Positions 17,834 to 27,894 of a DNA stretch of 64,000 nt are shown piece after piece. Where the stretch lies: the NCBI RefSeq assembly GCF_900112345.1, contig NZ_FOLB01000001.1:514307-578306 (forward strand), written 5' to 3'. Source of the stretch: Nocardioides terrae (GTDB lineage: Bacteria; Actinomycetota; Actinomycetes; Propionibacteriales; Nocardioidaceae). A program made the position numbers and the translations under genes. The notes under the pieces are model-generated. The model saw nothing but the letters and a program-made list of their open reading frames with translations. It had not been told where the DNA came from and searched no databases. The stretch's first letter is position 1, and every line of letters starts with the position of its first letter.

Positions 17834-18747
17834 CGCAGCCACCTCGCGGTCCGGCGCAGCAGCAGCGCGTACGCCGTCATGACGATCGCGACGACGACGA
17901 TCATCTCCAGGGCGATGGCGTAGGCGAGGTGCTGACGACCGAGCAGCACCTCGCTGGTCAGCCCGGCGCGGATCATGAGCGGCAGGATGATCTGACCCTG
18001 GCTGACCAGTGCTGCGGCGGTGGCGTAGGCGGCGAACGCGTTGGCGAAGAGCAGCAGCACGCTGCCGAGGAACGCCGGGCGCAGCAGCGGGATGGCCACC
18101 TCCTTGAGGTACTGCCAGCGCGTCGCGCCCAGGCTGATCGCCGCCTCCCGCCACTGGGGGCGCAGCCCCTCGAGCGCCGGCACGAAGACGACGACCATGA
18201 GCGGGATCTGGAAGTAGAGGTAGACCAGGATCAGGCCTCGGACGCTGTAGAGCCAGCCGTTGCCGTAGAGGTCGAAGCCACCGTGGCCCGCGAGCCAGAG
18301 GGTGATGATGCCCTGTGAGCCGACCGTGGCGATGAAGGCGAACGCGAGCGTGACACCGCCGAACTGGGCGAAGACGCTGGTCAGCGCCATCACGGCGCGA
18401 CGCAGCAGGCTCGTGGCGGGTGCCGACACGACGAGCGCCGCGAGGATCATCCCGAGCACCGCGCCGAGGATCGCGCTGACACCGGAGACCACGACGCTGT
18501 TCCAGAGCGTGTGCAGCATCGTGGAGTCGAAGAGGCCGGTGATGTTGTCGAGCGTGTAGACGCCGTCGTTGTCCTTGAAGGCGCCGATCGCGACGTTGAT
18601 CGTCGGCACCACCATGAAGACGAAGACGTAGGCGACGAACGGCAGCAGGCCGAGCACCGGCAGCAGCGCGGTGACCCGTCGTCCGACCGGACGCCGAGCC
18701 CGTCGAGGCGGCGCCTCGACGGGCTCGGCTGGCGTGATCGTGGCCAA
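17830..18747 (-). CDS. ABC transporter permease, first subunit
   Basis: This 305-residue permease has a basic, proline-rich N-terminus, then six transmembrane segments, with coupling loop REAAISLGATRWQYLKEVAIPL (about residues 205-226). It would form the channel with the following permease. The start is an unusual TTG at 18747, 2 bases after the binding-protein stop. Codons 7-19 are encoded by a 37-base palindrome (18693-18729) that resembles a dispersed repeat, so the N-terminus may be an insertion. Confidence 0.86.
   Translation of the reverse strand: MATITPAEPVEAPPRRARRPVGRRVTALLPVLGLLPFVAYVFVFMVVPTINVAIGAFKDNDGVYTLDNITGLFDSTMLHTLWNSVVVSGVSAILGAVLGMILAALVVSAPATSLLRRAVMALTSVFAQFGGVTLAFAFIATVGSQGIITLWLAGHGGFDLYGNGWLYSVRGLILVYLYFQIPLMVVVFVPALEGLRPQWREAAISLGATRWQYLKEVAIPLLRPAFLGSVLLLFANAFAAYATAAALVSQGQIILPLMIRAGLTSEVLLGRQHLAYAIALEMIVVVAIVMTAYALLLRRTARWLR
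18693..18729. repeat. Intragenic palindromic repeat in a permease N-terminus
   Basis: A 17-base arm (18693-18709) and its perfect complement (18713-18729) are separated by GGC. The core GAGCCCGTCGAGGC resembles the GAGCCTGTCGAGACC repeat inside the class I fumarase gene at 20571-20591. It encodes an Ala/Pro/Arg-rich stretch with no role in the permease fold. Confidence 0.6.
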
Positions 18748-18749
18748 GG

Positions 18750-19865
18750 TCAGCCGATCGCCTTCGCCCAGTTCTTGCCGAGGTAGTCGGCCACCTTGGC
18801 ATCGTCGTCGGGGGTGGGCAGGACCGGCTCGCCCGTCACCGGCGGCAGCTTGTCGTACGCCGTCTTGTCGATCGTGCCGGCCTTGTCCATCGCGTCGGCA
18901 CGGACCGGACGGGCACCACCCGCGAGCCAGAGGTTCTGGCCCTCGTCGGAGTAGAGGTACTCCTCCCAGAGCCGGGCCGCGGCCGGGTGGACGGCGTCCT
19001 TGTTGATCGCCTGGTAGTAGTAGCCGGCGACCGGGGCGCCCTCGGGGACGAAGACCTTCCAGGTCGGCAGCTTCGCCGTCATCGCGGCGTTGAGGTAGTC
19101 CCAGTTGAAGACGACCGGCGTCTGCCCGGAGAGGATCGTCTCGTCGGTGGCGTCGACCGGGACGAAGTTGCCGGCCTTCTTGAGCTGCTTGAAGTAGTCG
19201 ACACCGGGAGCGATGTCGGAGGCGCTGCCGCCCTTGGCGAGGGAGACCATCCGGACGGCGTTGAGGGCGGCGTTGGCCTGGGTCGGGTCGCCGTTGAGCG
19301 CGACCTTGCCCTTGAAGTCGCCCTTCATGAGGTCGTCGAGGCTCGTGATCTCGGGGACCTTGCCCGCGTCGTAGCCGAGCGCCATGTAACCGCCGTAGTC
19401 GTTGACCGCGGAGCCGTCCGGCTGCTTGAACGTGTCGGGGATGTCGTCCCAGGTCGCCACTTTGTAGGGCGCGAAGAGGTCGAGGTTGGCCAGGGCGACC
19501 GCTTGGCCGACGTCGAAGACGTCAGGTGCGGTGTCGCGGCCCTTGAGCTGCTTGGCCGCGTCGATCTCCTCCTGGCTGGAGGCGTCGGGCTGGGCCGAGT
19601 TGATCTTGATGCCGTACTTCTTGGTGAAGCCATCGATGATCGCCTTGTAGTTCGCCCAGTCCGGGGGCAGCGCGATGACGTTGAGCGACCCTTCCTTCTT
19701 CGCGGCGGCGACCAGCTTGTCCATGCCGCCGAGGTCGTCGGCGCTGGCCGCGGACGCGGCGTCGGCAGTGGCGTCGTCCTGCTTCTTCTCGGGGGCGGAG
19801 CACGCGGCCGCGGTTGAGACGGTCGCCAGCGCGGTGAGCGCCACGAGTGTCGATCTGATCTTCAC
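18750..19865 (-). CDS. ABC transporter substrate-binding lipoprotein (PotD/FbpA-like)
   Basis: This 371-residue extracellular binding protein has a lipoprotein signal (lipobox AAAC, about Cys22), an Asp/Ala-rich linker and a type II binding fold. Segments such as LNVIALPPDWANYKAIIDGF, APDVFDVGQ and VVFNWDYLNAAM resemble spermidine/putrescine, ferric iron and 2-aminoethylphosphonate receptors. The ligand cannot be assigned. GTG 19865 has AGGAGC 6 bases upstream. It is the first gene of a four-gene importer operon, downstream of an operator-like inverted repeat. Confidence 0.86.
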   Translation of the reverse strand: MKIRSTLVALTALATVSTAAACSAPEKKQDDATADAASAASADDLGGMDKLVAAAKKEGSLNVIALPPDWANYKAIIDGFTKKYGIKINSAQPDASSQEEIDAAKQLKGRDTAPDVFDVGQAVALANLDLFAPYKVATWDDIPDTFKQPDGSAVNDYGGYMALGYDAGKVPEITSLDDLMKGDFKGKVALNGDPTQANAALNAVRMVSLAKGGSASDIAPGVDYFKQLKKAGNFVPVDATDETILSGQTPVVFNWDYLNAAMTAKLPTWKVFVPEGAPVAGYYYQAINKDAVHPAAARLWEEYLYSDEGQNLWLAGGARPVRADAMDKAGTIDKTAYDKLPPVTGEPVLPTPDDDAKVADYLGKNWAKAIG

Positions 19866-19936
19866 TACTTGCTCCTGTCGGACGATCCGGTTGTGCCCAT
19901 GGGCGGATGCTTGCGCGATCCGCCGTCTCCCTGCGA

Positions 19937-19968
19937 AACGTAGCGTGACCGGTGAGCGCCGGTCACGC
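19937..19968 (-). promoter_or_regulatory. Promoter and operator-like inverted repeat of the second importer operon
   Basis: On the minus strand TACGTT (19937-19942) is a plausible -10. Immediately upstream lies a perfect inverted repeat GCGTGACCGG - 6 bases - CCGGTCACGC (19943-19968), covering the spacer and -35 region. This placement fits a repressor site. A hairpin role is less likely because it precedes the start. Confidence 0.5.
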
Positions 19969-20031
19969 AACGACTGGTCCTCCTTCTCTCCCTCGATGAG
20001 GACCTTTTCGCGACGCCCGAAGTGCTCGGGC

Positions 20032-20037
20032 TACCCT
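20032..20037 (+). promoter_or_regulatory. Leaderless -10 element of the class I fumarase gene
   Basis: TACCCT, 7 bases, then GTG 20045; no Shine-Dalgarno sequence. Confidence 0.5.
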
Positions 20038-20044
20038 GCTCGCC

Positions 20045-21754
<1,710 letters not shown>

Positions 21755-21756
21755 CG

Positions 21757-21832
21757 GCCGCTCGCTGCGGCTCGTTGACCGCGACACGCCAGGTTGTCGG
21801 CGTGTCGGGCTCTTCAGGCGCATCGAGCGGCC
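21757..21832. repeat. Left hairpin repeat of DUF559 module 1
   Basis: A 35-base arm (21757-21791 region, GGCCGCTCG ... GACACGCC) pairs imperfectly with GGCGTGTC ... CGAGCGGCC (to 21832) around an 8-base loop. A second hairpin with the same ends and inner boxes lies at 22711-22787 beyond the DUF559 gene. It begins 3 bases after the fumarase stop, so it may also act as a terminator. Confidence 0.65.
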
Positions 21833-21868
21833 TGTGGATGACCGAGCGGGGTGCTGCCGGAACTCGTC

Positions 21869-21874
21869 CAGACT
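21869..21874 (+). promoter_or_regulatory. Leaderless -10 element of the first DUF559 gene
   Basis: CAGACT, 6 bases, then ATG 21881; weak match to TANNNT but at the same spacing as other leaderless starts here. Confidence 0.35.
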
Positions 21875-21880
21875 CGGAGC

Positions 21881-22678
21881 ATGGATCCGGTCGGCCTGCT
21901 CGTCCAGCTCGGTGGCGCAGCGAGTACGGCGACCCTCCTGGCGAACGTCTCGCGCCGCGAGCTGAGGACGAGCCTGGGTCGTGGGGAGATCGTGCGCGTA
22001 GGACGCGGCCGCTACGCACTGCCCGTCGTCGACGAGGCGCTGACCGCCGCGCATGCGCTCGATGCCTACCTGACGCACCTCAGCGCCGCCCTTCACTGGG
22101 GCTGGGAGGTGCGCCTCCCGCCGGCCACGCCACAGCTGGCCGTGCCGCGCGGACGCCAGGTTCCCGAAGGGGTCCGGCTGATCGACCTGCGGCGCGAGGA
22201 CCTGGACGGCTGGGCGACCAGCCGGCTGCAGACGGTGCTCATGTGTGCCGCCGACCTGCCGTTCCCCGACGGGCTGGCCGTCGCCGACTCGGCTCTGCGG
22301 CACGGTGAGCTGACCCGGCTGCGGCTCGAGCGGGCAGCAGTGGCCTTCCCGGGACGGCGCGGGCCGCTGGTGCGTCGCGTCGTCGCGTATGCCGACCCAC
22401 GAGCCGCGAACCCGTTCGAGTCCGCTCTGCGCGCACTCGCGATCGGGGCCGGTCTCGGCGTGGTCCCGCAGTTCCGCGTCCGGCTCGGAGGCGTCACTCT
22501 GCACCCGGACCTCGCGGATCCGCTGCGCGGCATCGCCCTCGAGGCCGAGTCGTGGGAGTTCCACGGCAGGGACAAGAAGGCCTTCGAGCGGGACTGCCAG
22601 CGCTACACCCTGTTGACCGCGGCGGGCTGGCGCGTGCTGCGCTTCACCTGGCGAGAGGTGATCCACGACCCCGGCTGA
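21881..22678 (+). CDS. AbiEi-type winged-helix and DUF559 endonuclease-like protein
   Basis: This 265-residue protein begins with a winged-helix-like domain of the type IV antitoxin AbiEi (LVQLGGAASTATLLANVSRREL, then GRGRYALP, about residues 5-50). Residues about 180-260 form a DUF559 domain, a Vsr-like PD-(D/E)XK fold: NPFESALRALAIGAG, HPDLADPLRGIALEAES with Asp and Glu, and GWRVLRFTWREV. No AbiEii toxin gene is next to it. A nuclease role is a family inference. It is bracketed by two related hairpins and is a distant paralogue of 42304-43413. Confidence 0.8.
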   Translation: MDPVGLLVQLGGAASTATLLANVSRRELRTSLGRGEIVRVGRGRYALPVVDEALTAAHALDAYLTHLSAALHWGWEVRLPPATPQLAVPRGRQVPEGVRLIDLRREDLDGWATSRLQTVLMCAADLPFPDGLAVADSALRHGELTRLRLERAAVAFPGRRGPLVRRVVAYADPRAANPFESALRALAIGAGLGVVPQFRVRLGGVTLHPDLADPLRGIALEAESWEFHGRDKKAFERDCQRYTLLTAAGWRVLRFTWREVIHDPG

Positions 22679-22710
22679 GTCGCGGACCGCATCGCGGAAA
22701 CGGTGGCCAA

Positions 22711-22787
22711 GGCCGCTCGCTACGTCTGAGAACGGCGACACGCCGACGACGCGGCGTGTCACGGCGACCGGACCGCGGCGAGCGGCC
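22711..22787. repeat. Right hairpin repeat of DUF559 module 1
   Basis: Arm 22711-22744 (GGCCGCTCG ... GACACGCC), 8-base loop 22745-22752, arm 22753-22787 (GGCGTGTC ... CGAGCGGCC). Ends and inner boxes match the left hairpin at 21757-21832; the middles differ. Its last base touches the stop codon of the next gene on the minus strand. Confidence 0.65.
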
Positions 22788-23083
22788 TACGCGTCGTCGA
22801 CCTTCTCGTCGACCCGGTGCTCGGCGTCGGGCTTCTTGAAGTCGTTGTCGCGGCGGTTCTCCGGGGGCACGCCGTCGGGGCCGACCGCTCCAGGGTCGGG
22901 CTGCCCGCCGTCGTCGGCCGTCGTCGAGCCGACGACGGTGTCGCCGTCGCTGATCGGCTCGCGGTTCAGCCCGCCGGTCTCGGAGACCTGGCCGTCGCTC
23001 TCCTCCGCCGCCGACTCGCGGGGGGTGCCCGGGTGGGCTGCGGGCTCGGGGTGCTCGGGGGTCGGGTCGGTCGGATCGCTCAT
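22787..23083 (-). CDS. Hypothetical acidic, low-complexity protein
   Basis: This 98-residue protein is rich in Pro, Glu, Asp and Gly and has no hydrophobic segment, so it is probably disordered. I recognise no domain. Codon bias is typical of real genes here (PEHPEPAAHP, ENRRDNDFKK). It starts at ATG 23083 and is followed by the hairpin 22711-22787. It lies 36 bases upstream of the end of the antiporter gene, on the same strand. Confidence 0.6.
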   Translation of the reverse strand: MSDPTDPTPEHPEPAAHPGTPRESAAEESDGQVSETGGLNREPISDGDTVVGSTTADDGGQPDPGAVGPDGVPPENRRDNDFKKPDAEHRVDEKVDDA

Positions 23084-23119
23084 GGGATCCGTTACCCGGG
23101 CTCGTGCGGGCCCATTCCG

Positions 23120-24832
23120 CTACACCCGGCCGGCGCGCACCTCGGTGGTGATCTCCTCGGCGTCGAGCACCCGGAGGGCCGCCTCCAGCGTCGAGGACGC
23201 GTAGACGCCGTCGTCACGGGCGTCGAGCAGCGACTCGCGCATGGCGCCGATGGCGCGCAGCCGCAGCTCGGTGTACTGCTCGACCCGGTCCGCGGCGACC
23301 TCGGGGTCCTCGGGGTCCGGCTCCCGGCGCCGGAGCAGGGCGAGCACCTCGGGGTCGTACGCCGACCCGTCCGCGCGCCGCAGTGACGGATCGTCGAGCA
23401 TCGCCCGCGACGCGCCGACCAGCCGCTCCATCAGCGGCCCGTGGTCGGGGTCGGGCCCGGCCGGTGTCGAGGTGGCCAGCCCGAGCCGGCGTACGAGCCA
23501 GGGCAGGGTTCCGCCCTGCACCAGCAGCGTGCCCGCGGCCACGGCGAACGCGACGAGGACCAGCAGGGAGCGCTGCGGCGTGTCGTCGGGCAGCGTCTGC
23601 GCCGCCGCGACGGTGACCGCCCCGCGCATGCCCGCCCACACGAGCACGGCGCCCTCCCGGGCGCCCATCGGGGCGCCGGCCAGGTAGTCGATGTCGGCCA
23701 GGCCGCGGCGGACGCGGGTGCGCAGCATCTCCAGGCGGCGGCCGGAGTGCTTCTCGATGTGGGCGGCCTCGCGGTCGTTGCGCGGCTCGCGCCGCGGGAA
23801 GTCACCCGACTCCAGCCGCTCCCCGACCGCCTCGAGCCGGCCGCGCTGCGCGTCGGCGCGCTCCGCCCGCCGGTCGAGCGCACCCAGCAGCGGGGCGACG
23901 TACGCCGCCCTGACCAGGACGACGATCAGGGCGGCGACGGGAGCGACCCACAGCCGCGAGAGGCCGTCGGCGTCCTCGACGATCCAGCGCAGCTGCAGCC
24001 CCATCAGCAGGAAGATCGCCCCTTCCAGCAGGAACTCGACCGTGCGCCAGTTCTGCGCCTCGCTGAGCCGGTGCGCGGGCGAGAGGTAGCGCGGTGAGCC
24101 CTGCCCGGTGATCAGGCCGGCGGTGACCGCGGCGACGAGTCCTGACCCGCCGAGGTGCTCGACGGGGAGGTAGGCGAGGAACGGGACGGCGAAGGAGATC
24201 GCCGTCCCCGCCGGCGCCTGCGCAACGTGGGCGCGCACGCGCAGGTGGAGCACGCCGATCAGGGCACCGACCGCGGCGGCGACGGCGACCGCGTAGACGA
24301 AGTCACCGAGCACCCCCATCAGCGAGACGCCGGCGGCCGCCACCGCCGAGCGGAGCAGCACGAGCGCCGTGGCGTCGTTGAGCAGGCTCTCGCCGTCGAG
24401 CACCGCCAGCACTCGCGGGGGTACGCCGAGCCGGCGGGCGATCGACGTCGCGACCGCGTCGGTCGGGCTGATGATCGCGCCGACGGCGATGCCGGTCGCC
24501 AACCCGATGCCGGGGATGGCGGCGTCGAGGAACACGCCGATCGCCAGGGCGCTCAGTACGACGAGGACGACCGACAGCCCGCTGATCGCGCGGAAGTCGC
24601 GCCGGAACTCCATCGCCGGCATCGACACCGCGGCCGAGTAGAGCAGCGGCGGCAGCACGACGCCGAGGATCAGGTGCGGCTCCACCTCGATGTGCGGGAC
24701 GCCGGGGACCCAGCTGCCGACCACGCCGGTCAGCACCAGCAGCAGGGGCGCTGCCACGCCGAGCCGAGCCGCGAAGTTCTCCACCGCGACGATGCAGCAG
24801 ACGCCGATGACGGCGATGAGCGCGATGTCCAT
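23120..24832 (-). CDS. CPA1-family Na+/H+ antiporter
   Basis: This 570-residue inner-membrane protein has about 12 transmembrane helices. The ion-binding motif SPTDAVATSIARRLGV (about residues 120-135) and GESLLNDATALVL (about 145-157) are hallmarks of CPA1 cation:proton antiporters. A hydrophilic insert (about 320-375) and a C-terminal cytoplasmic tail (about 470-570) could regulate activity. It probably exports Na+ in exchange for H+. ATG 24832 has AAGGAT 6 bases upstream. A second CPA1 protein is encoded at 34166-35743. Confidence 0.9.
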   Translation of the reverse strand: MDIALIAVIGVCCIVAVENFAARLGVAAPLLLVLTGVVGSWVPGVPHIEVEPHLILGVVLPPLLYSAAVSMPAMEFRRDFRAISGLSVVLVVLSALAIGVFLDAAIPGIGLATGIAVGAIISPTDAVATSIARRLGVPPRVLAVLDGESLLNDATALVLLRSAVAAAGVSLMGVLGDFVYAVAVAAAVGALIGVLHLRVRAHVAQAPAGTAISFAVPFLAYLPVEHLGGSGLVAAVTAGLITGQGSPRYLSPAHRLSEAQNWRTVEFLLEGAIFLLMGLQLRWIVEDADGLSRLWVAPVAALIVVLVRAAYVAPLLGALDRRAERADAQRGRLEAVGERLESGDFPRREPRNDREAAHIEKHSGRRLEMLRTRVRRGLADIDYLAGAPMGAREGAVLVWAGMRGAVTVAAAQTLPDDTPQRSLLVLVAFAVAAGTLLVQGGTLPWLVRRLGLATSTPAGPDPDHGPLMERLVGASRAMLDDPSLRRADGSAYDPEVLALLRRREPDPEDPEVAADRVEQYTELRLRAIGAMRESLLDARDDGVYASSTLEAALRVLDAEEITTEVRAGRV

Positions 24833-24838
24833 GCCTGC

Positions 24839-24844
24839 ATCCTT
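24839..24844 (-). promoter_or_regulatory. Leaderless -10 element of the first antiporter gene
   Basis: AAGGAT, 6 bases, then ATG 24832. Confidence 0.4.
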
Positions 24845-24897
24845 GCGTCCGGGCGCCCACTCGGACAGGGCAGTCCGGACCTGAAGGCCGGACCGGG

Positions 24898-24903
24898 CAG
24901 GAT
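24898..24903 (+). promoter_or_regulatory. Leaderless -10 element of the spermidine-synthase-like gene
   Basis: CAGGAT, 6 bases, then GTG 24910. Confidence 0.4.
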
Positions 24904-24909
24904 GGGGAC

Positions 24910-25581
24910 GTGCTGCCGGAGGAGACGATCGAGGTCGCGCGGGACAGCTCCGAGCGGGGTGAGCTGGTGCTGCGGCGGCGGCCCGACGGCACGCTCGAGC
25001 TGCGCGCCAACGGCGTGTTCGTCATGGACACCGTCGAGACGTCCACCGAGCGGGCCCTGGCGGCCCGGGCGCTGCAGCTCCACGACCGGCCGACGACCGT
25101 GCTCGTCGGCGGGCTGGGCCTCGGCTACACGCTCGCGGCCGTGCTCGAGGACGACCGGGTCGAGCGGGTCACCGTCGTCGAGATCGAGCCGGCTCTGGTC
25201 GGCTGGATGCGCGACGGCACGGTCCCGGGCGGCGCGCTCCTCGCCGACCGGCGGGTCACCGCGACGGTCGGCGACGTGGCATCGGTCCTGCGGGACGGCC
25301 CGGGGTCGGCGCACGACCTGGTGCTGCTGGACGTCGACAACGGACCCGGCTACCTCGTGCACGACGCGAACGCCGACCTCTACGAGGCGCCGGCGCTCGA
25401 GGACGCCCGGCGCGCGACGCGCCCCGGCGGGACGGTCGTCGTGTGGAGCGCCGCGGAGGCGCCCGAGCTCGAGCGGACCATGGCGCGCGTCTTCGGGCGC
25501 CGGCGCACCGAGGCCGTCGCCTACGACGTCGACCTGCAGGGCCGGGCCGAGACCTACTGGCTCTATGTCGGCCACGTCTGA
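24910..25581 (+). CDS. Spermidine-synthase-like methyltransferase-fold protein
   Basis: The 223-residue cytoplasmic protein has a Rossmann methyltransferase fold with the nucleotide-binding motif VLVGGLGLGYTLAAVL (about residues 62-77), acidic end of strand 2 VTVVEIEPALV, and LVLLDVDNGPG (about 138-148). It resembles the SpeE-like proteins of actinobacteria, which usually lack the N-terminal domain of true spermidine synthases, as here. The product is not established. It is divergent from the antiporter gene. Confidence 0.82.
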   Translation: MLPEETIEVARDSSERGELVLRRRPDGTLELRANGVFVMDTVETSTERALAARALQLHDRPTTVLVGGLGLGYTLAAVLEDDRVERVTVVEIEPALVGWMRDGTVPGGALLADRRVTATVGDVASVLRDGPGSAHDLVLLDVDNGPGYLVHDANADLYEAPALEDARRATRPGGTVVVWSAAEAPELERTMARVFGRRRTEAVAYDVDLQGRAETYWLYVGHV

Positions 25582-25590
25582 GCGCGGCCA

Positions 25591-25650
25591 GGCACGGCTG
25601 AGCACGGCTGAGCACGGCTGAGCACGGCTGAGCACGGCTGAGCACGTCAG
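25591..25650. repeat. Tandem 10-bp repeat
   Basis: AGCACGGCTG is repeated four times exactly (25601-25640), preceded by the variant GGCACGGCTG and followed by a degenerate copy AGCACGTCAG. It lies between the spermidine-synthase-like stop and the fumC start. Perfect short tandem copies suggest recent slippage. Confidence 0.9.
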
Positions 25651-25677
25651 GGAACACGGCGGGGTACCGGCAGCGCT

Positions 25678-27075
25678 ATGACTGACGTGACCTCCACCGA
25701 GTTCCGAATCGAGCACGACAGCATGGGCGACGTCAGGGTCCCGAAAGACGCCCTCTGGCGCGCCCAGACCCAGCGTGCGGTCGAGAACTTCCCCATCTCC
25801 GGCACGCCGCTCGAGCCCGACCTCATCCACGCCATCGGCCACGTGAAGGCGGCCGCGGCGACGGTCAACGCCGAGCTCGGCGTGATCACCGAGGAGCAGG
25901 CCGGGGCGATCCGGCAGGCCGCGGCTGGGATCGTCAGCGGGCGGTACGACGACCAGTTCCCCATCGACGTCTTCCAGACCGGCTCCGGCACGAGCTCGAA
26001 CATGAACGCCAACGAGGTGATCGCGTCACTGGCCGAGCACTCGGGCGTGAGCGTCCACCCCAACGACCACGTCAACGCCTCGCAGTCGTCCAACGACACC
26101 TTCCCGACCGCCATCCACGTCGCTGCGGCGGTGGCTGTCACCGAGCAGCTGCTGCCGGCGATCGACGTGCTCGCCACGTCGCTGGAGCGCAAGGCCGAGG
26201 AGTTCGCCGGGCTGGTGAAGTCCGGCCGGACCCACCTCATGGACGCGACTCCTGTGATGCTGGGCCAGGAGTTCGGCGGCTATGCGGCAACGGTGCGCTA
26301 CGCGGCCGAGCGGCTCGAGTCGGTGCTCCCCCGCGTACGCGAGCTTCCGCTGGGCGGCACCGCCGTGGGCACCGGCATCAACACACCGGCCGGCTTCCCG
26401 CAGGCGGTGATCGGAGTGCTGTCGGAGGCGACCGGGCAGCCGTTCACCGAGGCCCGCAACCACTTCGAGGCGCAGGGCACCCGTGACTCGCTGGTCGAGC
26501 TATCGGGCGTTCTGAAGACGCTCGCGGTCGGGCTCATCAAGATCAACAACGACCTGCGCTGGATGTCGTCGGGCCCGACCACCGGCCTCTCCGAGATCCA
26601 CCTGCCCGACCTCCAGCCCGGGTCCTCGATCATGCCCGGCAAGGTCAACCCGGTCCTCCCGGAGGCGACGCTGATGGTCGCCTTCCAGGTCATCGGCAAC
26701 GACGCCACGGTGACTGCGGCGGGCGCGTCCGGCGCGTTCGAGCTCAACGTCGCGATGCCGGTCATCGCGCGCAGCGTGCTGGAGTCGGTGCGCCTGCTGT
26801 CGTCGTCGATGACGGTCCTCGCCCGGCGTACGGTCGACGGGATCACGGCGGACCCCGAGCGCCTGCGCGCCTACGCCGAGTCGTCGCCCTCGATCGTCAC
26901 CCCGCTCAACAAGTACGTCGGCTACGAGGATGCCGCGAAGATCGCCAAGCAGGCCCTCGCCGACGGCGCGACGATCCGCGAGACGGTGCTCCGGCTCGGC
27001 TACGTCGACCGCGGCGTGCTCACGCTGGAGCAGCTCGACGAGGCGCTCGACGTGGAGTCGATGACGCACCCGTAG
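25678..27075 (+). CDS. fumC: Class II fumarate hydratase
   Basis: FumC is the stable, metal-free fumarase of the citric acid cycle, a homotetramer in the cytoplasm. The 465-residue protein contains the superfamily signature [11 protein letters not shown] (about residues 318-328), the active-site segments [14 protein letters not shown] (about 101-114) and [14 protein letters not shown] (about 126-139), with the catalytic Ser in the signature loop. Length is normal. ATG 25678 follows the tandem repeat. It is a second fumarase beside the class I enzyme at 20045-21754. Confidence 0.96.
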   Translation: MTDVTSTEFRIEHDSMGDVRVPKDALWRAQTQRAVENFPISGTPLEPDLIHAIGHVKAAAATVNAELGVITEEQAGAIRQAAAGIVSGRYDDQFPIDVFQTGSGTSSNMNANEVIASLAEHSGVSVHPNDHVNASQSSNDTFPTAIHVAAAVAVTEQLLPAIDVLATSLERKAEEFAGLVKSGRTHLMDATPVMLGQEFGGYAATVRYAAERLESVLPRVRELPLGGTAVGTGINTPAGFPQAVIGVLSEATGQPFTEARNHFEAQGTRDSLVELSGVLKTLAVGLIKINNDLRWMSSGPTTGLSEIHLPDLQPGSSIMPGKVNPVLPEATLMVAFQVIGNDATVTAAGASGAFELNVAMPVIARSVLESVRLLSSSMTVLARRTVDGITADPERLRAYAESSPSIVTPLNKYVGYEDAAKIAKQALADGATIRETVLRLGYVDRGVLTLEQLDEALDVESMTHP

Positions 27076-27092
27076 GGCGCGGGGTCCAGCCC

Positions 27093-27749
27093 CTAGTACC
27101 AGCCGTGGGACTCGGAGTGTCCCCATGCGTTGCACGGGGAGCCGTATCGGCCCTGGATGTAGCCCAGCCCCCACTTGATCTGGGTGACCGGGTTGTTCTC
27201 CCAGTCGGGGCCGGCGGAGGCCATCTTCGAGCCAGGCAGCGACTGCGGGATGCCGTGGGCGCCGGAGGAGGCGTTGTGGGCGTGCACGTTCCAGTTCGAC
27301 TCGCGCGTCCACAGCTTGTCGAGGCAGCCGAACTGCGAGCCGTCCCAGCCGAAGTCGCCGAGCAGGGCGCTGGCGATCGCCTTCGGGTCGCCGTCGGCGG
27401 CGTCCTCGGTCACGGCGATGGCCCGGACCTGGGACTGCGCGACGACGGCCAGCGCCTTCGCCTTCGCGGGGTCGGTGGCGGCGCGGCGGTCGCTCGATCG
27501 CGACACGGCCGGCTCCCGGCGGTCGGGCTCGGCGGCGGCGCTCGCGCCCTGCTGCAGCGGCGCCGTGACGGTCGCGGCGGCCAGGGTGGCCGGCTCGTTG
27601 CCGAGAGCGAGGCCTCCACCGACGACGGTTCCCGTGGCGGCAGCGGCGAGCCCACCGAAGAGGACGGTGGTGCGGACGGCCTTACGGGGTACGTCGAGGG
27701 CCGTGCGCTCAGGCGCCTTGCGGTGCCTGGGGGCGGCGTGTTTCGACAA
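27093..27749 (-). CDS. Secreted transglycosylase-like (SLT/Rpf-fold) protein
   Basis: This 218-residue protein has a basic N-terminus and one hydrophobic segment (about residues 28-50), a variable Ala/Arg-rich linker, and a C-terminal lysozyme-like domain: LDKLWTRESNWNVHAHNASSGAHGIPQSLPG with the likely catalytic Glu in RESNW, then QIKWGLGYIQGRYG. It probably cleaves peptidoglycan at the cell surface. The start appears to be TTG 27749 with GAGGG about 9 bases upstream. It follows phoH on the same strand after a terminator. Confidence 0.87.
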   Translation of the reverse strand: MSKHAAPRHRKAPERTALDVPRKAVRTTVLFGGLAAAATGTVVGGGLALGNEPATLAAATVTAPLQQGASAAAEPDRREPAVSRSSDRRAATDPAKAKALAVVAQSQVRAIAVTEDAADGDPKAIASALLGDFGWDGSQFGCLDKLWTRESNWNVHAHNASSGAHGIPQSLPGSKMASAGPDWENNPVTQIKWGLGYIQGRYGSPCNAWGHSESHGWY

Positions 27750-27894
27750 GATTCACCCTCACGTCGCGAACAAGAACTCGAACACCATGCATGACGGAGC
27801 GCAGGGTCGCAAACCGAACACGAAAACTTTTGTGCAGGATTCGAATCAAATCCGTCCCGCTAGTCACATCCGTCACATCAGCCCCACGACACGA

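Larger units (their letters stand above)
21757..22787 (+). mobile_element. Candidate hairpin-bracketed DUF559 nuclease module 1
   Basis: One nuclease-like gene (21881-22678) lies between two hairpins of about 76 bp that share the ends GGCCGCTCG and the inner boxes GACACGCC-N8-GGCGTGTC. The layout is like REP palindromes around a RAYT transposase gene. I see no target-site duplication, so mobility is an inference. Confidence 0.35.

Noticed and set aside
16029..19865. Definite spermidine/putrescine importer
   Set aside because: The four-gene layout fits, but binding-site residues cannot be told from those of iron or aminoethylphosphonate systems by eye.
21881..22678. Complete AbiE type IV toxin-antitoxin system
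   Set aside because: Only the antitoxin-like winged helix is present; no AbiEii nucleotidyltransferase gene is adjacent.
25591..25650. CRISPR array
   Set aside because: The repeats are only 10 bp with no spacers, and no cas genes are in the window.
27750..27890. ydaO (cyclic di-AMP) riboswitch upstream of the transglycosylase-like gene
   Set aside because: The gene family often has one and GAGGGTGAATC is present next to the start, but the other conserved blocks of the aptamer are missing and the motif abuts the start codon.
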